DNA from: VRUE01 sp963807425
GTDB taxonomy: Bacteria; Actinomycetota; Thermoleophilia; Solirubrobacterales; 70-9
Direction of reading: 5' to 3'
DNA length: 64,000 bases
Assembly (NCBI GenBank): GCA_963807425.1
Contig: CAWEBZ010000009.1
Coordinates: 80,097 to 144,096 of the forward strand
The notes beneath the pieces were generated by a model that saw nothing but the letters and a program-made list of their open reading frames with translations, was not told the DNA's origin and ran no database searches. The position numbers and the translations under genes were made by a program. Positions 1-9,184 of the stretch are shown piece after piece (position 1 is the first letter of the stretch; each line of letters starts with the position of its first letter).

Positions 1-134
1 TCGTCGGCGATCCAGACTTCGGACGGCCCTTGGTAGTCCTGCCGCAGCGCCGACTCGATCGCCCGCTCCAGGAACCCCGCTTGGTTGTAGGTGGGTATGC
101 AGATCGCCACGCTCGGCAGGGGACCGCTTGGCAT
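1..134 (-). CDS. Family 2 glycosyltransferase, N-terminal fragment cut by window edge
   Basis: The reverse strand from the ATG at 134-132 reads a typical GT-A glycosyltransferase N-terminus, with the strand SVAICIPTYNQ, then a helix (FLERAIESALRQDY) and the beginning of WIADD. These match the nucleotide-binding start of GT2 enzymes, which transfer sugars from nucleotide donors in the cytoplasm. Only about 44 residues are visible; the rest lies beyond position 1. It diverges from the GT4 gene that starts at 188, so the 53 bases between them must hold both start regions. The family is clear, but donor and acceptor cannot be judged. Confidence 0.75.
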   Translation of the reverse strand, partial: MPSGPLPSVAICIPTYNQAGFLERAIESALRQDYQGPSEVWIAD

Positions 135-187
135 CGGGGAGACCTTAGCTCGCGCGGCTATCCTGCTGTGTCCGTTCGCGGGCTTCT

Positions 188-1249
188 ATGCGGATAGCCA
201 TGTACCACTTCAGCCTGCCGCGGCCGGGACGCAAGCCAGGTGGCGTCGAGGTCTTCGTCGATCGCCTCGCCAGGGCGATGAGCGGACGCGGACACGAGGT
301 CGTCGTCTTCACTTACTCGCCGGCTCCGGCCGATGCGGGCTACGAGGTCAAGCGGCTGCGTCCGCACGCGACCGAGCACCTTCGCCTGCTGCGTCAGTAC
401 GGCTCCCCATGGCTGCTCAATCTCCAGTCGTTCGACGGCTTCGACGTTGCCCACTTCCACGGCGACGACTGGTTCTTCTTCCGCCGCCGGCTGCCAGTGG
501 TTCGCACGTTCCATGGCTCCGCCCTGCTCGAGGCGACCAGTGCGACGTCGCTCAAGCGCCGAATCGACAAGGGTCTGATCTTCCCCTTGGAGCTTCTCGC
601 CGGCCACCTGGCAACCGCCAGCTATGGCGTCGGGGTCGACTCGGAAGCGATCTACCGGACCTCCGGCCTGCTCAACCTCGGCATCGACCGCGCGGCAACG
701 GCCCCCCACCCCTCCCCGCGCCCATCGATCCTCTTCGTCGGCACCTGGCAGGGGCGCAAGCGCGGCGCTTTTCTCCGCGACGTCTTCCGGCGCGAGGTCC
801 TGCCCGCCCTCCCCGAGGCAGAGCTCTGGATGGTCTCCGACTTCTGCGAGGAGTCCGAGGGCGTGCGCTGGATCCAGGCCCCTGGCGACGCCGAGCTGAG
901 CGAGTTGATGTCGCAAGCCTGGGCCTTCTGCCTGCCGAGCAGCTACGAGGGCTTCGGCATTCCCTATCTCGAAGCGATGGCGCACGGGGTGCCGGCGATC
1001 GGCTCGCCCAACCCCGGCGCCCGCATGCTGCTCGCCGACGGCTGCGGGATCCTCGCCGAGGACTCCGAGCTGGGTCAGCGCCTGGTCGACGTCCTGGGCG
1101 ACCGGGAGCTGCGGACCGCGCTGGCAACCCGGGGGGCCGATCGGGCGCAGGAATACTCGTGGGACCGGATGGGCGAGCGCCACGAAGACGCCTACCGGCA
1201 GGCGATCGAGAGCTGGAGCGCTCGCCGGGCCGGAGACCTCAGCGACTGA
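188..1249 (+). CDS. GT4-type (GT-B) glycosyltransferase
   Basis: This 353-residue protein starts MRIAMYHFSLPRPG and has the GG(V/I)E loop near residue 18 that marks the N-terminal domain of family 4 glycosyltransferases. The C-terminal Rossmann domain begins around PSILFVGTWQGRKRG. The donor-binding E-x7-E motif is in SSYEGFGIPYLEAMAHG, followed by the usual retained proline/glycine loop. It probably adds a sugar to a lipid-linked surface polysaccharide intermediate at the inner face of the membrane. Its 3' end overlaps the convergent gene at 1239 by 11 bases. The sugar specificity cannot be read from sequence. Confidence 0.85.
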   Translation: MRIAMYHFSLPRPGRKPGGVEVFVDRLARAMSGRGHEVVVFTYSPAPADAGYEVKRLRPHATEHLRLLRQYGSPWLLNLQSFDGFDVAHFHGDDWFFFRRRLPVVRTFHGSALLEATSATSLKRRIDKGLIFPLELLAGHLATASYGVGVDSEAIYRTSGLLNLGIDRAATAPHPSPRPSILFVGTWQGRKRGAFLRDVFRREVLPALPEAELWMVSDFCEESEGVRWIQAPGDAELSELMSQAWAFCLPSSYEGFGIPYLEAMAHGVPAIGSPNPGARMLLADGCGILAEDSELGQRLVDVLGDRELRTALATRGADRAQEYSWDRMGERHEDAYRQAIESWSARRAGDLSD

Positions 1250-3242
1250 CCCGCTCGATCACTGCCTCCAGGCGCCCGCGCATCTCCTCCGCATCGAACT
1301 TCTCGGCGGCGATCCGCAGTGCCAGGCGGCGGCGATCCGGCTCGCCCGCGGGGTCGAGGCGCCAGGCTTCGATCGCCGCGGCCAGGCGCGCTGGGTAAGA
1401 ACGGTCAACGACACCGGTGTAGCTCTGGGTCCAGCCGTGCGGGCCCAGCAGAGCTGCCCCTTCGCCGACGTGGGTTGCGATCACCGGGCAGCCGCAACTG
1501 AGGTAGAGCGGCAGCTTGCCGGTCGTCCTGACCCTGCCGACGATGTCGTTGGTTTGGGTCGAGATCGCGGCGTTCATCAGGCTCACGTAAGCGTTGACCC
1601 GCTCCGGCGGGACCCAACCGACGAAGCGGCAGCGCGCGGCGACGCCGAGAGTCTCCGCGCGACGGCGCAGTGGCTCCAAGCCGCTGCCGTCACCGACGAT
1701 CAGGGCGGCCACCGAGCGGTCCGTCATAGGCAGAGCCTCGATCAGGTCCCAGCCGTAACTGATGCCGTGCCGGGGAGAGGCGATCAGGCTCCCCACCAGA
1801 CCGACGACGAACGCCCCGTCCAGCTCCAGCTCGGCGGCGAGCTCGGCGGCCTGGACCGGCTTGGCCTGGACCGGCGCCAGGTCGGGGATGTGCGTGGCCG
1901 GTCGGGGCACGTGGGCGGCGTGAAGGCGGCCGCGGACGACAACCTCGTCGGCGCAGCGCAAGGTGAGCTGCTCACCGGCCCCGACCAGAGCCAGACCGGC
2001 GAAGCCCCGCTCGCCCAGGGAACGGGCGAGGGCGTAACCGGCGTCGCCCGTGTCGACGACGATCCGGCGGCGGCTGAGCCGGCCGGCGGCCGCCGCGGCC
2101 GTGGTCGCCTTGCCGACGTCGACCAGGTAGATCACGTCGGCCTCGGTCGCGAGGACGGAGCGCGCCGCCGCCAGCGCCCCCCGCAGCCCGGGCGCCGCAG
2201 CGATCACCGCTGTCTCCCCAGCCCCGTCCCGCAGCCGCCTGGCCCGCTCGGCGGCCGCGCTCGACTGGCAGACGCTCAGCACCCGGACCGGGCGACTCCC
2301 CGGCTCGACTTTCCGGCCCTGATGCGACCTGCGGAGGGTGCCGAGTGCCCGCAGCCGACCGGACACGTTGCCACGGAGAAGATCCCACCTCCACCCTCCG
2401 CCGGTGACCGCGGTCACAACCGCGGCGACGAAGCCCGGCGAAGCGCGCGTGCCGACCCCGAGCGCCCAGGCGAGATGGGCAACCCTGCCGGCGGGCGACA
2501 GGTGCTCCAGCATCGCCAGGGTCTCGTTGTGGGCGGCATCCGCGAGGTCGCGCTCGCCACGCTCCCGGTCTTCGGCAACCCGCGGCTGTGGCCGGTGGTC
2601 GACGGCGATAGCGGGGTCGTAGACGACCCGGCAGCCCCGTCGGCGCAGCGCCAGGCACAACCCCAACTCCCAGTGGTGCTCGGTGGTGACGGCGCGCAGG
2701 CGGCGGTCGATTCCGATCTCGCGGGCAAGATCGCCGCGGATACTCAAGTTGACCCCCTTGAGGACGTCGACGTCCCGCGCCGGGCCGCTGCCGAGGTGGT
2801 GGTTGCCGGTGGTGCGCCCGAACCAGCTGACCAGGCCCACCCGGCTCTCCGCCCCCTCCTCCAGGCGCTCTCCGTGAAAGACCCAGTCCCGACCGCCGAC
2901 GGCTCCGACGCGCGGATCGAGCCCGAAGACCCGCTCGATCCGCTCGATCCAGTCCGAGCGGGCTTCGGCGTCGTCGTCGGTGAGGCAGATGACCTCGCCC
3001 AAGGCGGCGGCGACGCCCGCGTTCAGCGCCGTCGCCACCCCCGGGGAACCGGCTGGGACGTCGATCGTGACGATGCGAACAAGCGGAGCGTGGGCGCGTG
3101 CGACGCGGTGGCTTGCCTCGTCCTCGCGGCGGGCCACGACGATCACCTCGTCGGGCGCTCTATCCTGCCGCTCTAGAGCCGAAAGACAGCGGCCCAAGAC
3201 CTGAGGGCGACGGTAGGTGGGGACGACGACAGAAACGCGCAT
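1239..3242 (-). CDS. Two-domain GT2-GT4 fusion glycosyltransferase
   Basis: The protein is about 667 residues from the ATG at 3242. The upstream in-frame start at 3275 would add 11 residues before the canonical MRVSVVVPTYRRP beginning, so 3242 is preferred. Residues about 1-300 form a GT-A family 2 domain with the ICLTDDDAEA metal-binding motif and a later GVNLSIRGD loop. Residues about 330-667 form a GT-B family 4-like domain with GLVGSLIASPRHG and RFVGWVPPERVNAYV. The usual E-x7-E region appears as TTGKLPLYLSCGCPVIATHVG, which departs from the canonical acidic pair. Fusions of this sort can add two successive sugars. The lone minus-strand gene sits between plus-strand genes of the polysaccharide locus. 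Confidence 0.8.
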   Translation of the reverse strand: MRVSVVVPTYRRPQVLGRCLSALERQDRAPDEVIVVARREDEASHRVARAHAPLVRIVTIDVPAGSPGVATALNAGVAAALGEVICLTDDDAEARSDWIERIERVFGLDPRVGAVGGRDWVFHGERLEEGAESRVGLVSWFGRTTGNHHLGSGPARDVDVLKGVNLSIRGDLAREIGIDRRLRAVTTEHHWELGLCLALRRRGCRVVYDPAIAVDHRPQPRVAEDRERGERDLADAAHNETLAMLEHLSPAGRVAHLAWALGVGTRASPGFVAAVVTAVTGGGWRWDLLRGNVSGRLRALGTLRRSHQGRKVEPGSRPVRVLSVCQSSAAAERARRLRDGAGETAVIAAAPGLRGALAAARSVLATEADVIYLVDVGKATTAAAAAGRLSRRRIVVDTGDAGYALARSLGERGFAGLALVGAGEQLTLRCADEVVVRGRLHAAHVPRPATHIPDLAPVQAKPVQAAELAAELELDGAFVVGLVGSLIASPRHGISYGWDLIEALPMTDRSVAALIVGDGSGLEPLRRRAETLGVAARCRFVGWVPPERVNAYVSLMNAAISTQTNDIVGRVRTTGKLPLYLSCGCPVIATHVGEGAALLGPHGWTQSYTGVVDRSYPARLAAAIEAWRLDPAGEPDRRRLALRIAAEKFDAEEMRGRLEAVIERVSR

Positions 3243-3344
3243 CGCAACATCGTTGCACCGGATCAGATTGTCCAACGAGAAGCTAACGTCTCTCAGTCAC
3301 ATTCCTTTGACAACGATCCCGGTCATAGATGGAGGGCCAAGCAA

Positions 3345-4943
3345 GTGAACGAGACCTCAGACGCCACCGAGATCTTCGCCCCCCTCTGGAAACGCAAGTG
3401 GCTGATCCTCCTCGTCGGGGTGCTGGTCGGGGTCGCCACCTACCTCTACTACGACCATGAGCCCAAGGTGTACGGAGCCTCGACTGGCGTCTACCTGGGC
3501 AGCGGCTCCGAAGTCCAAGCGCTGCTCGGCAACGGCCAGGCCACCTCCACCGAAAATGACCGCAGCATCACCAACCAGGTGGTGCTGATCAACTCCAGCG
3601 TCGTCGGAGCCGCCGTGCAGCGGCGCCTGCTCGAGGAAGGGAACACCGAGGCGGCCGGCGGCACCGTCACGGCGACCGCCGCCAAAGGCAGCGACTTCAT
3701 CTTGATCTCGACCACCGCCGGCACCGGCCAGGCCGCCGCGGACCTCGCCAACACCTACGTCCAGGTCTATCTGCGCCTGCGCGAAGCGAGCTACCGAAGG
3801 AACATCGAAATCGCCCTCGCCAGCACCAACGAGCAGCTGCGGGCGACCGAAGAAACGGTCACCCCGACCGCGTCGGAAACCCTGCAGATTCAGAACCTGG
3901 TCGATCGCATCAACCAGCTGCGCTCGCAACTCTCGCTTGGCGACGCCGGCAACCGGCAGATCAACCCCGCCGTCGCCAGCTCCGTGCCGCTCTCTCCCAA
4001 GCCGATGAGAAACGCGATCTTCGGCTTCGTCCTCGGCCTCGTCCTCGCGGCCGTCGGCGCCTACGTCCTCAGCCGCTTCGACCGCCGCCTGCGTTCCCTG
4101 GCCGACATCGAGGAGACCTTGCAGGCCCCGGTGCTGACCACGGTCCCGTCGATCCGACGGCCGATCGTCAACCAGCAGGGTGAGGTGTTGCCGGCGGCGG
4201 CGCTGCGCGAGCCCCTGCGACGGCTGCACACGACCCTGCAGTTGCGCAACATGGCGGATCCCGACCGGGGCCCGGCGCCGCGCTCGCTGCTCTTCGTCAG
4301 CGCCGATGCCGGCGACGGCAAGTCAACGCTGCTGGCCGGCCTGGCCATGGTGCAGCGCGAGGCCGGCGAACGGGTCGTGATCCTCGAGTCCGATATGCGC
4401 CGCCCGATTCAGGCGGATCTGTTCGGCATCGACGGCTCGCAGGGTCTGGCCGAGGTCTTGGCGGGAGCGGTCCCGGTTCAGCAGGCGACCCAGACCCTCG
4501 GGGCCTCCCCTCCCGCAAGCCCTGTCGCCCCTTTCGATCTGGGAGAGGGAGTCGCGACGGTGGCTGAACAGCGGGTCGGCGGCTCCCTGTCGATCCTGCC
4601 AAGCGGCGGCGCGGTGGCCAATCCCCCGGCGCTGCTCGCCGGTCGGGCGATGCCGATGCTGCTCGGCTCGCTCAGCGAGGAATTCGACTACGTCCTGGTC
4701 GATGCCCCACCCCCACTCGAGGTCAGCGACGTCTTGCCACTGCTGGCAACGGTCGACGCGATCGTGATCGTCGCTCGGGTCGGTCACACCGGCGAGAGCT
4801 CGGCTCAGCGCCTCGTCGACCTGCTCTCGCGCGCGCCCCATGCGCCGGTGGTGGGGGTGATCGCCAACGACGCGTCGGAGTCGGACATGGAGACCTTCGG
4901 GCTCTCTTTGACGGACTACGGGCGCGGCGCCAACTCCCGGTGA
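3345..4943 (+). CDS. Polysaccharide co-polymerase / BY-kinase fusion (Wzz-Wzc/CpsD-like)
   Basis: This 532-residue protein controls chain length and export of surface polysaccharide in Wzy-type systems. The GTG start at 3345 follows a GGAGG at 3331-3335. Transmembrane segment 1 lies at about residues 19-35. A periplasmic Wzz-like domain with a helical part (about 150-200) follows, then transmembrane segment 2 at about 224-242. The cytoplasmic kinase domain has Walker A at 318-328 (SADAGDGKST), Walker A' at 346-354 (ILESDMRRP) and Walker B at about 449-454 (YVLVDA). The C-terminus has only one tyrosine rather than the usual cluster, so autophosphorylation capacity is uncertain. It overlaps the next gene by GTGA and clearly leads an operon through 12698. 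Confidence 0.88.
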   Translation: MNETSDATEIFAPLWKRKWLILLVGVLVGVATYLYYDHEPKVYGASTGVYLGSGSEVQALLGNGQATSTENDRSITNQVVLINSSVVGAAVQRRLLEEGNTEAAGGTVTATAAKGSDFILISTTAGTGQAAADLANTYVQVYLRLREASYRRNIEIALASTNEQLRATEETVTPTASETLQIQNLVDRINQLRSQLSLGDAGNRQINPAVASSVPLSPKPMRNAIFGFVLGLVLAAVGAYVLSRFDRRLRSLADIEETLQAPVLTTVPSIRRPIVNQQGEVLPAAALREPLRRLHTTLQLRNMADPDRGPAPRSLLFVSADAGDGKSTLLAGLAMVQREAGERVVILESDMRRPIQADLFGIDGSQGLAEVLAGAVPVQQATQTLGASPPASPVAPFDLGEGVATVAEQRVGGSLSILPSGGAVANPPALLAGRAMPMLLGSLSEEFDYVLVDAPPPLEVSDVLPLLATVDAIVIVARVGHTGESSAQRLVDLLSRAPHAPVVGVIANDASESDMETFGLSLTDYGRGANSR

Positions 4944-6496
4944 GAATCGGGCCCTCACTCGCCGGGGCGCCAACCGCCCCTTGGAACAGTCACCCCGCCA
5001 TTCTCGGCCGCCGCCGACAGGAGCTGCTCGCCGGCTTCCTCGCTGCGGCGATTCCCCTTCTCCTCGCCCTGGCGATCGCGGTGAGGGTCCCCGACCCGAA
5101 CTTCTTCCTCGCCGCTGGGATCATCTTCGTGATGCTGGCGCTGGTGGCCTTCGCCGCCAGCACCCGCTACGAGGTGACCCTGACCATCCTCGTCCTCTAC
5201 TTCGGGCTGGCCGACGGCGTGATCAAGCTGGAGACCACGAACCAACTGGTCTCCAGCCTGCGCGACCTGATGATCGCCTCGCTCTGCGTCGGCGTCCTGG
5301 CGCGGGTCGTGATCCGTCGCGAGAAGATCGAGTTGCCGCCTCTGTCGGGCTGGGTGATCGCCTTCGTCGTCCTCGTCCTGGTCGAGGCCGCCAATCCCCA
5401 TACCTTCGGGATCCTTAAGGTGCTCGGCGGCTTTCGCCAGCATCTGGAGTGGATTCCGTTCTTCTTCGTCGGCTACTACCTGATGCGGTCCAAGCATCGC
5501 TTCCGCAATCTGTTCCTGCTGCTCGGCGTGATCGCGCTCGCCAATGGCGTGGTAAGCACGATCCAGACCCAGCTCACCCCCGAACAGCTCGCCGCGTGGG
5601 GGCCCGGGTATGAGGAACGGATCACCGGCTCCGGCGATGTTTCCGGTCGCGTCTACTCCGACAACGAAGGCACCGAGCGAGTGCGGCCCCCGGCGCTGGG
5701 CTCCGATCTTGGTTTCGGCGGCTTCGTTGGCGTCCTCGCCCTACCGGGACTGCTGGCCCTGTTGGGGGCGCGGGGAATACGACAGCAACCCTTGGTGGTG
5801 CTGCTCTGTCTCGGCTCACTGCTTGCCGTTGCAACTTCGCTGCAACGGCAGGCGGTGCTGGGTGCGGTGATCGCCGCGATCGCGCTGGCAATGCTCTCGG
5901 CCAGTGCCGGGCGACGGGCGACCAACGTCCTGGCCGGCCTGCTGGTGATCGCGACGCTCGGCTTCGTCCTCGCCTCGGCCCTGGCGCCCAGCGCCGGCGA
6001 GGGAGTCTTCTCACGCTACGAAAGCATCACCCCCGACAAAGCGGCCACCACCTCGGTCGAGTACCGCCAGGCGACGATCGCCCAGATCCCGGCGGTGGTC
6101 GAGGAGTATCCGCTGGGCGCCGGCCTCGCAATCGCCGGGGCAGGCAAGAGCTTTGGCGGCACCAGCACGCCAATCATCGATGGTCACACCGCCAGTGCCG
6201 AGTCCCAGTACAACTACGTGACCCTTGAACTCGGCCTGCCGGGATTGATCCTCTGGGTCGCGCTCTCAATCACCCTGATCGCCTTGGCCATAACCGGGCT
6301 GCGGCGGATCGGCGACGTCGAGCTGCGCCTCCTCCTGGCTGGGGTCTTCGCCGCTGTGATCGCCTTCACGATCATGGGCTTCGTCGGACCGACGATGTCG
6401 AACCTTCCGTTCGGGCCGTACTTCTGGTTCGCCCTCGGAGTCGCCGCCTACTGGTTCAAGACCAGACCGGCACGGGGACGCCTCGAACCGCGATGA
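4940..6496 (+). CDS. O-antigen ligase/polymerase-like membrane protein (Wzy/WaaL family)
   Basis: A 518-residue polytopic membrane protein with about ten hydrophobic segments and a large soluble loop at about residues 370-420 (YRQATIAQIPAVVEEYPLGAG, then DGHTASAESQYN). This is the layout of the Wzy_C/O-antigen ligase fold, in which the exoplasmic loop carries the Arg and His residues that act on lipid-linked glycan. In the context of the upstream Wzz/BY-kinase, polymerase of the repeat unit is the likelier role than a lipid A ligase. The GTG start overlaps the preceding stop (GTGA at 4940), and its own stop overlaps the next ATG (6493), so translation is coupled. Confidence 0.82.
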   Translation: MRIGPSLAGAPTAPWNSHPAILGRRRQELLAGFLAAAIPLLLALAIAVRVPDPNFFLAAGIIFVMLALVAFAASTRYEVTLTILVLYFGLADGVIKLETTNQLVSSLRDLMIASLCVGVLARVVIRREKIELPPLSGWVIAFVVLVLVEAANPHTFGILKVLGGFRQHLEWIPFFFVGYYLMRSKHRFRNLFLLLGVIALANGVVSTIQTQLTPEQLAAWGPGYEERITGSGDVSGRVYSDNEGTERVRPPALGSDLGFGGFVGVLALPGLLALLGARGIRQQPLVVLLCLGSLLAVATSLQRQAVLGAVIAAIALAMLSASAGRRATNVLAGLLVIATLGFVLASALAPSAGEGVFSRYESITPDKAATTSVEYRQATIAQIPAVVEEYPLGAGLAIAGAGKSFGGTSTPIIDGHTASAESQYNYVTLELGLPGLILWVALSITLIALAITGLRRIGDVELRLLLAGVFAAVIAFTIMGFVGPTMSNLPFGPYFWFALGVAAYWFKTRPARGRLEPR

Positions 6497-7386
6497 GCTC
6501 CGTCGCCGCCGACTCGAGGACGTCGAGCGTCTCGATCTGCATCTGCACGCGCAACCGGCCCGCCGAGCTGCGGCGCGCCCTCGACAGCATTGCCGCCTCG
6601 AGCCTGCGGCCAGCTCAGGTGATCGTCTCCGATGACGGGGACGAAGACGACACTCCCGCCCTGGTCGCCGCCCATTCGCTTCCGATTCTCTACACGAAGG
6701 GTCCTCGCTCCGGCCTCGGCGCAAATCGCAACCACGCGATCTCGGTCGCAACCGGGGACTACCTGCTGTTCCTCGACGATGACGGCGCCCTTGGCGAGAC
6801 TTTTCTGGAGCAGGTCGACCGCGTTCTGGGGGCGCTCGAGCCCGCGCGACGCGCCCACGCGATCGTCACCGGCGCCGACCTCGAGGACGGGCGCCTCGTG
6901 GTCCCCAACGACCAGGGGCTGCTGGGTTTCCAGTCGCGGGCCTACAAGCCGGGAGCGCCCCTGCACACCGTCGTCATCAACGCCGCGCTCTTCCCGCGCC
7001 GGCTCTTCGAGGACATCGGTTTCGACCCCAACCTCAGATACGGCTTCGATGAGGTCGACATCACCACCCAAGCCGTAGCCAGGGGCTTCACCATCGTCCC
7101 TTGCTTCGACGCCGTCAATTTCCACTTCCCCTCTCCCGTCGGCCGCGACGAGTACCGAGATCTGGCCAGCGCCTCACGGCTCTACGTGACGCTGAAGCGG
7201 AGGCGCTGGACCGAGGGCTCCCGGCTGCGCGCCTGGTTCGGCTTCGGCCTCGCGGTCGCGCATCTGTTCGCCGCCTCGGTCAAGCGTCGTGGCCCCGCAG
7301 GAATCGGTGACGCGCGGCAGGCGGTCGCCCTCGCCCGCGCCCACTATGCGTCCTTTCTCGCCGCCAGAGACGAGGTGGACCGGTGA
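6493..7386 (+). CDS. Family 2 glycosyltransferase
   Basis: 297 residues with the GT-A signature: SVSICICTRNRPAELRRALD at the N-terminus, VIVSDDG, then GANRNHAISVATGDYLLFLDDDGA, where the DDD is the metal/nucleotide-sugar site. The middle part (FGFDEVDITTQAVARGF, written here from residues near 180-200) holds the usual ED-type acceptor loop in the form DEVD. It starts with an ATG that overlaps the previous TGA and ends overlapping the ABC exporter GTG. It probably adds one residue of the exopolysaccharide repeat unit. Donor unknown. Confidence 0.85.
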   Translation: MSSVAADSRTSSVSICICTRNRPAELRRALDSIAASSLRPAQVIVSDDGDEDDTPALVAAHSLPILYTKGPRSGLGANRNHAISVATGDYLLFLDDDGALGETFLEQVDRVLGALEPARRAHAIVTGADLEDGRLVVPNDQGLLGFQSRAYKPGAPLHTVVINAALFPRRLFEDIGFDPNLRYGFDEVDITTQAVARGFTIVPCFDAVNFHFPSPVGRDEYRDLASASRLYVTLKRRRWTEGSRLRAWFGFGLAVAHLFAASVKRRGPAGIGDARQAVALARAHYASFLAARDEVDR

Positions 7387-9182
7387 TCGGCCGAGTTCGC
7401 GATCCCGGCGGCCGCGCCTCGCCCGGCTCGGCGTCCCTGCGCCAACTGCAGCCGCTGGTCGGCAACCGCCGCGGCCCGATCGTGACCCTGGCGGCGGTCT
7501 CGGTCCTCTCCGGCCTGACCGAAGCCGTGATCCTCGCCGTCGTCGCCCAGGTCGCCGCCAGTCTCGTCACCGGCGACTCCGCGATCGACGTCAGCGTCGG
7601 AGCCCTCAGCGTCCACACCACCGTCGACGCCCTGCTGATCGCAGCCGGCGTGCTGGCCCTGATGCGCCTCGCGCTGCAGGTGCCGATCGCCTGGCTGCCG
7701 GCACGGATCGCCGCCGACGTCCAGGCCGGGCTGCGCCGGGACCTCTTCAGCGCCTTCACCCGCTCCTCTTGGGGCGTGCAATCGGACGATCGCGAGGGTC
7801 ACCTGCAGGAGATGTTGACCAGCCAGGTGGTGCAGGCGACCCAGGGCGCCCAGCAGGTGACGATCTTCCTGACCGCGCTTCTCTCCTTTCTGGTCCTGAT
7901 CGTCTCCGCGCTGGCGCTCAACTTCGTCGCGGCGGTAGTCGTCCTCGGCGCGGCGGCGGCGCTCTTTGCCCTGCTCCGGCCGATGAACCGGCTCGGGCAC
8001 CAGCGCTCGCACGCCCTCTCCCAGGCCCAGATGGACTACGCGAGCGGCGTCGGCGAGGCGGTGCGAGTAGCTGAAGAGACCCAAGTCTTCGGCGTCGCCG
8101 GGGCCCAGCGCAACCGCATCGGCAACCTCATCTCGACCTCGCAGGACCTCTTCTTCCGGACTCAGTTCGTCGCCCGGCTGGTGCCTGGGCTCTACCAGAG
8201 CCTGATCTTTCTCGTGATCGTGATCGGACTGGCTGGCCTCTACGCATCCGGCATCGGGCAGGTGGCCTCGCTCGGGGCGGTGGTCCTGCTGTTGGTCCGC
8301 GCCGGCTCCTACGGTCAACAGCTGCAGAGTTCCTACCAGCTCACGCGTCAGGCGCTGCCGTTCGTCGAACGCCTGCAGGAGGCGGAGCGGCGGTACGCAG
8401 AGAGCGACCTGCCGGCAGGCGATCAACCTTTGGCGGCGTTGCGGACTCTGCGCCTGGAGCGGGTCTCGTTCGGCTACCGACCAGCGCGGCCGGTGCTGTC
8501 TGAGGTCAGCTTCGAGGTGCAAGGGGGAGAAGCGGTCGGTGTCGTCGGGCCTTCCGGAGCGGGCAAGTCGACCTTGGTGCAACTGCTGCTGCAACTGCGG
8601 GCCCCCGACAGCGGCAGCTATGCGCTCAATGGAGTCGCCGCCAGAGAAATCAACCCTGAAGACTGGCACCGCAAAGTCGCATACGTACCGCAGGAACCGC
8701 GGCTTCTGCATGCCTCGGCGGCCGAGAACATCCGCTTCTTCCGCCCGCTCGATCAGGGCGCAGTGGAAGCAGCGGCGCAGATGGCCCGTATCCACGAGGA
8801 CATCCTCAGCTGGGGCGATGGCTACGACACGGTCATCGGGCCTCGTGCCAGCGCCGTCTCCGGAGGGCAGCAGCAGCGCATCTGCCTCGCCCGGGCCCTC
8901 GTCGCAAAACCGCAGATTCTCGTTCTCGACGAGCCGACCAGCGCCCTCGACCCGCGCTCGGAGGCGCTGATCCAGGAGTCGCTGCACGGTCTCAAGGGCG
9001 AGCTGACGATCTTTGCCATCGCCCACCGGATCTCGACTCTGGACATGTGCGACCGGGTGATCGTCATCGTCGACGGCCGCCTCGACGCTTTCGACACCAC
9101 CGCCGGCCTGCTGCAAAGCAATCCCTACTACCGGTCGGCCTCCGGCCTCAGCGAGAGCGCCTCCGGGAAGGCCACACCTTGA
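7383..9182 (+). CDS. ABC transporter, fused permease-ATPase (MsbA-like exporter)
   Basis: A 599-residue half-transporter. The N-terminal portion (about residues 1-330) contains six hydrophobic segments. The ATPase domain follows: Walker A GPSGAGKST, Q-loop VAYVPQEP, signature VSGGQQQR, Walker B ILVLDEPTSALD and the H-switch IAHRIS. It should dimerise and flip a lipid-linked glycan or lipid across the cytoplasmic membrane. In a locus that also has a Wzz and a Wzy-like protein but no visible Wzx, it is the best candidate flippase for the oligosaccharide-lipid intermediate. GTG start within the GTGA overlap at 7383; coupled to the neighbours on both sides. Confidence 0.88.
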   Translation: MIGRVRDPGGRASPGSASLRQLQPLVGNRRGPIVTLAAVSVLSGLTEAVILAVVAQVAASLVTGDSAIDVSVGALSVHTTVDALLIAAGVLALMRLALQVPIAWLPARIAADVQAGLRRDLFSAFTRSSWGVQSDDREGHLQEMLTSQVVQATQGAQQVTIFLTALLSFLVLIVSALALNFVAAVVVLGAAAALFALLRPMNRLGHQRSHALSQAQMDYASGVGEAVRVAEETQVFGVAGAQRNRIGNLISTSQDLFFRTQFVARLVPGLYQSLIFLVIVIGLAGLYASGIGQVASLGAVVLLLVRAGSYGQQLQSSYQLTRQALPFVERLQEAERRYAESDLPAGDQPLAALRTLRLERVSFGYRPARPVLSEVSFEVQGGEAVGVVGPSGAGKSTLVQLLLQLRAPDSGSYALNGVAAREINPEDWHRKVAYVPQEPRLLHASAAENIRFFRPLDQGAVEAAAQMARIHEDILSWGDGYDTVIGPRASAVSGGQQQRICLARALVAKPQILVLDEPTSALDPRSEALIQESLHGLKGELTIFAIAHRISTLDMCDRVIVIVDGRLDAFDTTAGLLQSNPYYRSASGLSESASGKATP

Positions 9183-9184
9183 GC

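Noticed and set aside
3301..3330. TTGACA at 3307-3312 as a promoter for the Wzz/BY-kinase operon
   Set aside because: No acceptable -10 lies 16-18 bases downstream; the nearest AT-rich piece is only about 12 bases away.
9047..9184. Upstream extension of the hydrolase-like protein into the ABC exporter
   Set aside because: The added 46 residues are an out-of-frame reading of the exporter C-terminus; ATG 9185 fits the operon spacing.
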